Shown: piece by piece, positions 5,533 to 7,147 of the stretch
How the letters are laid out: the number at the start of each line of letters is the position of its first letter
Numbering within the stretch: position 1 is the first letter of the stretch
Assembly: GCA_008501785.1 (NCBI GenBank)
Contig: QQUD01000796.1
Coordinates: forward strand, 1 to 7,147
DNA from: Chloroflexota bacterium
GTDB lineage: Bacteria > Chloroflexota > Anaerolineae > Promineifilales > Promineifilaceae
Direction of reading: 5' to 3'
Length of the DNA: 7,147 nucleotides
Notes under the pieces: generated by a model
Databases searched by the model: none
Seen by the model: the letters and a program-made list of their open reading frames with translations, nothing else
What the model was told of the DNA's origin: nothing
Translations under genes and position numbers: made by a program

Positions 5533-6528
5533 TTACTTGCTGTGCAAGCCTTCTGCAATAGCTGTCACAACCTTATTTTCTACAATTCGCCGTGCCTGAT
5601 AAATGGCCTGCTTCACAGCATAGGCGTTGGAACGGCCGTGTGCAACAATAACAACCCCTTTCACACCCAAAAGGGGCGCACCGCCGACCTCATCTGAACT
5701 TAACTGTGCTCGCACCCGCTTAAAAACAGAGCGAGTCAACAACCCACCTAAAATAGTGAGTGGGTTCGCCATCATCTCATCACGAATTACGTTCGACATA
5801 TAACCAGCAATAGATTCGGCCGTTTTCAGCATTAAATTACCGGTAAACCCGTCGGTGACACCCACATCGGCTTCACCAGCCATAAATTGCTTGGGTTCAA
5901 TATTACCGATGTAGTTTATACCGCTGTTTTCGAGCAAAGGAATCGCCTCTTTAATCAAACTGTTACCTTTGCCCTCTTCTTCGCCGTTTGAAATAAGGCC
6001 AACACGCGGGTTTTCAATGCCTAATGCTCGCTCTACATACAAACTGCCCATTAACCCAAACTGAAGCAGGTATTCAGGACGGCAGTCAGCATTGGCCCCA
6101 TTATCAATCAGCAATGGCTGTCCCTTTGTTGGGAAGATCACACCTAAAGCAGGTCGCTTAATGCCTGCGATGCGTCCCAAACCAACCTTACGCAGCATAG
6201 CGACAGCCAAAATGCCGCCCGTGTTGCCTGCGCTGACAAATGCATCGGCCTTGCCCACACGCACCAATTGCATACCCACATGCACAGAGGAATCTGGCTT
6301 GCCTTTGACAATATCAGAAGGTTTATCTTCCATTGTGATGGCCTGTGATGCGTGTACCACTTCTAGCGACAAACCATTTGTATTTTGTTCAGCTAACACG
6401 GCTTCGATTCGAGGCTGATCACCCACCAAAACAATTTCGTCACCAAACTCACGCGCCGCCAGGATGCCACCGGCGACATCTGGCTCTGGATGATTATCAC
6501 TACCCATTGCATCAACAACAATTCGCAT
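5533..6528 (-). CDS. plsX: Phosphate acyltransferase PlsX (acyl-ACP:phosphate acyltransferase)
   Basis: A 331-residue soluble, peripherally membrane-associated enzyme of usual family length. It converts acyl-ACP and phosphate to acyl-phosphate, the acyl donor that PlsY uses for phospholipid synthesis. Family landmarks appear in order: N-terminal RIVVDAMGSDNHPE (2-15), FVSAGNTGG (97-105), the GIKRPALG strand (122-129), DNGANADCRPEYLLQF (142-157), ISNGEEEGKGN (179-189), VTDGFTGNLMLKT (224-236) and GVVIVAHGRSNAYAV (291-305). The usual DAMGGD reads DAMGSD here. The ATG at 6528 has a G-rich ribosome site (GGGGAAG) upstream. It is the first gene of a probable plsX-fabF operon with a strong promoter at 6577-6605, and is divergent from the ArsR-type gene. 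Confidence 0.95.
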   Translation of the reverse strand: MRIVVDAMGSDNHPEPDVAGGILAAREFGDEIVLVGDQPRIEAVLAEQNTNGLSLEVVHASQAITMEDKPSDIVKGKPDSSVHVGMQLVRVGKADAFVSAGNTGGILAVAMLRKVGLGRIAGIKRPALGVIFPTKGQPLLIDNGANADCRPEYLLQFGLMGSLYVERALGIENPRVGLISNGEEEGKGNSLIKEAIPLLENSGINYIGNIEPKQFMAGEADVGVTDGFTGNLMLKTAESIAGYMSNVIRDEMMANPLTILGGLLTRSVFKRVRAQLSSDEVGGAPLLGVKGVVIVAHGRSNAYAVKQAIYQARRIVENKVVTAIAEGLHSK

Positions 6529-6576
6529 AACTCGCGCTTCCCCTGCATAAAAGTGCTAATTTTTAAACGAGTGTGG

Positions 6577-6605
6577 ATTCTATCGGTGGGGTGATTTTAA
6601 GTCAA
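6577..6605 (-). promoter_or_regulatory. Sigma70-type promoter of plsX-fabF
   Basis: On the minus strand the -35 box TTGACT (6600-6605) and -10 box TAGAAT (6577-6582) have the ideal 17-bp spacing. Transcription should start near 6570, leaving a leader of about 40 nt before the plsX ATG. The boxes are identical to those upstream of the binding-protein gene. I see no operator palindrome of the FapR type beside it. Confidence 0.75.
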
Positions 6606-6613
6606 ACGGAGCA

Positions 6614-6639
6614 GGGGGCGAGGGAGCAGGGAGCAAGGG
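6614..6639 (+). other. G-quadruplex motif between divergent promoters
   Basis: The plus strand reads G5-CGA-G3-AGCA-G3-AGCAA-G3, which meets the canonical four-tract pattern with loops of 3 to 5 bases. It is part of a short array of GGGAGCA-like units starting near 6608. It sits 8 bp upstream of the plsX -35 box and about 57 bp upstream of the ArsR-gene -35 box. The motif is certain; whether it folds or matters is unknown. Confidence 0.7.
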
Positions 6640-6696
6640 TAGTATTGTCGCGCCTAACATAACAAGTGACTTTGAAGTTGAAATTTTTTGTAAAGC

Positions 6697-6725
6697 TTGA
6701 CAAATGGGGTTTGATCAGCCATAAT
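6697..6725 (+). promoter_or_regulatory. Sigma70-type promoter of the ArsR-family gene
   Basis: Perfect -35 TTGACA (6697-6702), a 17-bp spacer, and -10 CATAAT (6720-6725), one base off consensus. Transcription should start near 6732, at the edge of the palindromic operator. This predicts a strong promoter that needs a repressor to hold it down. Confidence 0.85.
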
Positions 6726-6730
6726 GCAGA

Positions 6731-6754
6731 ACATATAGATAATTATCGATATGT
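6731..6754. promoter_or_regulatory. Palindromic operator of the ArsR-family repressor
   Basis: A 24-bp AT-rich palindrome centred between 6742 and 6743, with 11 of 12 base pairs symmetric; the only mismatch is 6737 against 6748. The outer half-sites are ACATAT and ATATGT around an ATAATTAT core. It begins 5 bp after the -10 box and covers the expected transcription start. This is a usual place for an ArsR/SmtB dimer to block its own promoter. Binding by the adjacent gene product is inferred. Confidence 0.75.
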
Positions 6755-6769
6755 GAGTTGAAATAAAAA

Positions 6770-7078
6770 ATGAACGCTGTTACCTTCGCGAAAGCAATTG
6801 CAGATGAGACTCGCCAGCAAATAATGACGCATTTGTGTTGTCAATGGCTGTGTGTGAGTGATGTTGTTAATAAATTGGGAAACGTAAGGCAGCCGACGGT
6901 ATCCCACCATCTCAGTATCTTACGCGATGCCGGATTAGTGACTTCACGGCGTGAAGGTAAGCAGATTTTTTATTCTTTGAATCAAGATGCGATTATGACT
7001 TGTTGTAATATGCTTGTACAAAATTTTGCACCAGAAAAGATTGCAATCAATTCAATTGAGGTTGTTGATAGTGAATAA
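6770..7078 (+). CDS. ArsR/SmtB-family winged-helix repressor, probably thiophilic metal(loid)-sensing
   Basis: A 102-residue dimeric DNA-binding repressor of usual family length. Family layout is clear: FAKAIADETRQQIMTHL (6-22) begins the winged-helix domain, QPTVSHHLSILRDAGLV (41-57) is the recognition helix, and RREGKQIFYSL (60-70) is the wing. Cysteines occur at 23, 24 and 28 (HLCCQWLCVSD) and 78-79 (TCCNM). The LCVSD segment lines up with the ELCVCDL metal site of classical ArsR, but lacks its second Cys. The clustered cysteines suggest As(III) or another soft metal, perhaps using both helices; this is inference. The ribosome site is weak (GAG, 12 nt upstream). It should repress itself through the palindrome at 6731-6754. 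The likely regulated partner, such as an arsenic methylase or exporter, would lie past the window end. Confidence 0.9.
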   Translation: MNAVTFAKAIADETRQQIMTHLCCQWLCVSDVVNKLGNVRQPTVSHHLSILRDAGLVTSRREGKQIFYSLNQDAIMTCCNMLVQNFAPEKIAINSIEVVDSE

Positions 7079-7147
7079 AGGCGCAGAGAAAAATCACAAA
7101 TTTCACGAACGGACGAATGTGGCGAAGAATAAGAAGATAGGTAAATT
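7079..7147. other. Spacer after the ArsR-family gene, repeat-like
   Basis: The last 69 bases are purine-rich (GCGCAGAGAAAAATCACAAA, then further CACGAA and GACGAA words) and resemble dispersed spacer repeats rather than coding sequence. No hairpin terminator is visible, so transcription may continue into a gene beyond the window. Confidence 0.4.

Larger units (their letters stand above)
2594..5823. repeat. Iterated palindrome ACGGCCGT, eight sites
   Basis: Exact ACGGCCGT begins at 2594, 2847, 3310, 4877, 5327 and 5632. The one-base variant TCGGCCGT begins at 4302 and 5816. Most sites continue as AACGGCCGTTT or close to it. All lie inside coding sequence: hydrolase two, NERD-like gene one, fabF three, plsX two. 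None is in phoU or the ArsR-family gene, and the binding-protein gene has one looser CGGCCG at 552. Read on the coding strand, four sites encode (N/H)GR and four encode TA(V/D/E), so two reading frames are used. Protein conservation therefore does not explain them. Confidence 0.8.

Noticed and set aside
7071..7147. Possible GTG start of a new gene overlapping the ArsR-family stop
   Set aside because: The frame stays open to the window end, but the encoded residues are low-complexity Lys/Asn/His-rich and the DNA looks like a spacer repeat. The window ends too soon to judge.

Overview
The window looks like chromosomal DNA from a bacterium of moderate GC content, most likely a member of the Chloroflexota (Anaerolineae-like). 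This placement is inferred from three things: the style of the branched-chain amino-acid binding lipoprotein, the ArsR-type regulator with paired cysteines, and short dispersed spacer repeats of a kind I associate with such genomes. No rRNA or other phylogenetic marker is present, so it is an inference. I see no mobile element, CRISPR array, tRNA or rRNA.

Layout, left to right. Six of the seven genes lie on the minus strand. Positions 1-183 are non-coding, with two small hairpins. Positions 184-1389 encode a LivJ-like substrate-binding lipoprotein, with a strong promoter about 190 nt upstream and an unusual leader. Positions 1652-1710 form a near-ideal bidirectional terminator. A compact three-gene operon follows, transcribed right to left: a membrane protein with a degenerate NERD-like domain (3851-3120), a metallo-beta-lactamase-fold hydrolase (3139-2411) and phoU (2414-1737). 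These genes overlap by 20 and 4 nt. Positions 3852-4171 are a repeat-bearing spacer. Next is a lipid-synthesis pair, plsX (6528-5533) then fabF (5446-4172), driven by a clear sigma70-type promoter. Finally, a divergent plus-strand gene for an ArsR-family repressor (6770-7078) has a textbook promoter overlapped by a 24-bp palindromic operator. The gene it may control lies beyond the window.

How the genes work together. PlsX makes acyl-phosphate from acyl-ACP for phospholipid synthesis, and FabF elongates acyl-ACP, so the pair links fatty-acid elongation to membrane lipid supply. PhoU normally tunes phosphate uptake and the Pho response. Here it is translationally coupled to an uncharacterised hydrolase rather than to pst transporter genes. 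The binding lipoprotein would deliver amino acids or similar ligands to an ABC permease encoded elsewhere.

Most of the coding content is ordinary housekeeping. The most interesting signals are at the DNA level. The palindrome ACGGCCGT occurs six times (plus two one-base variants) inside four genes and in two different reading frames, like an iterated palindrome of the HIP1 type. There is a G-quadruplex motif between the divergent promoters, several repeat families in the spacers, and a binding-protein leader with a nine-base C run and an orphan Shine-Dalgarno sequence.
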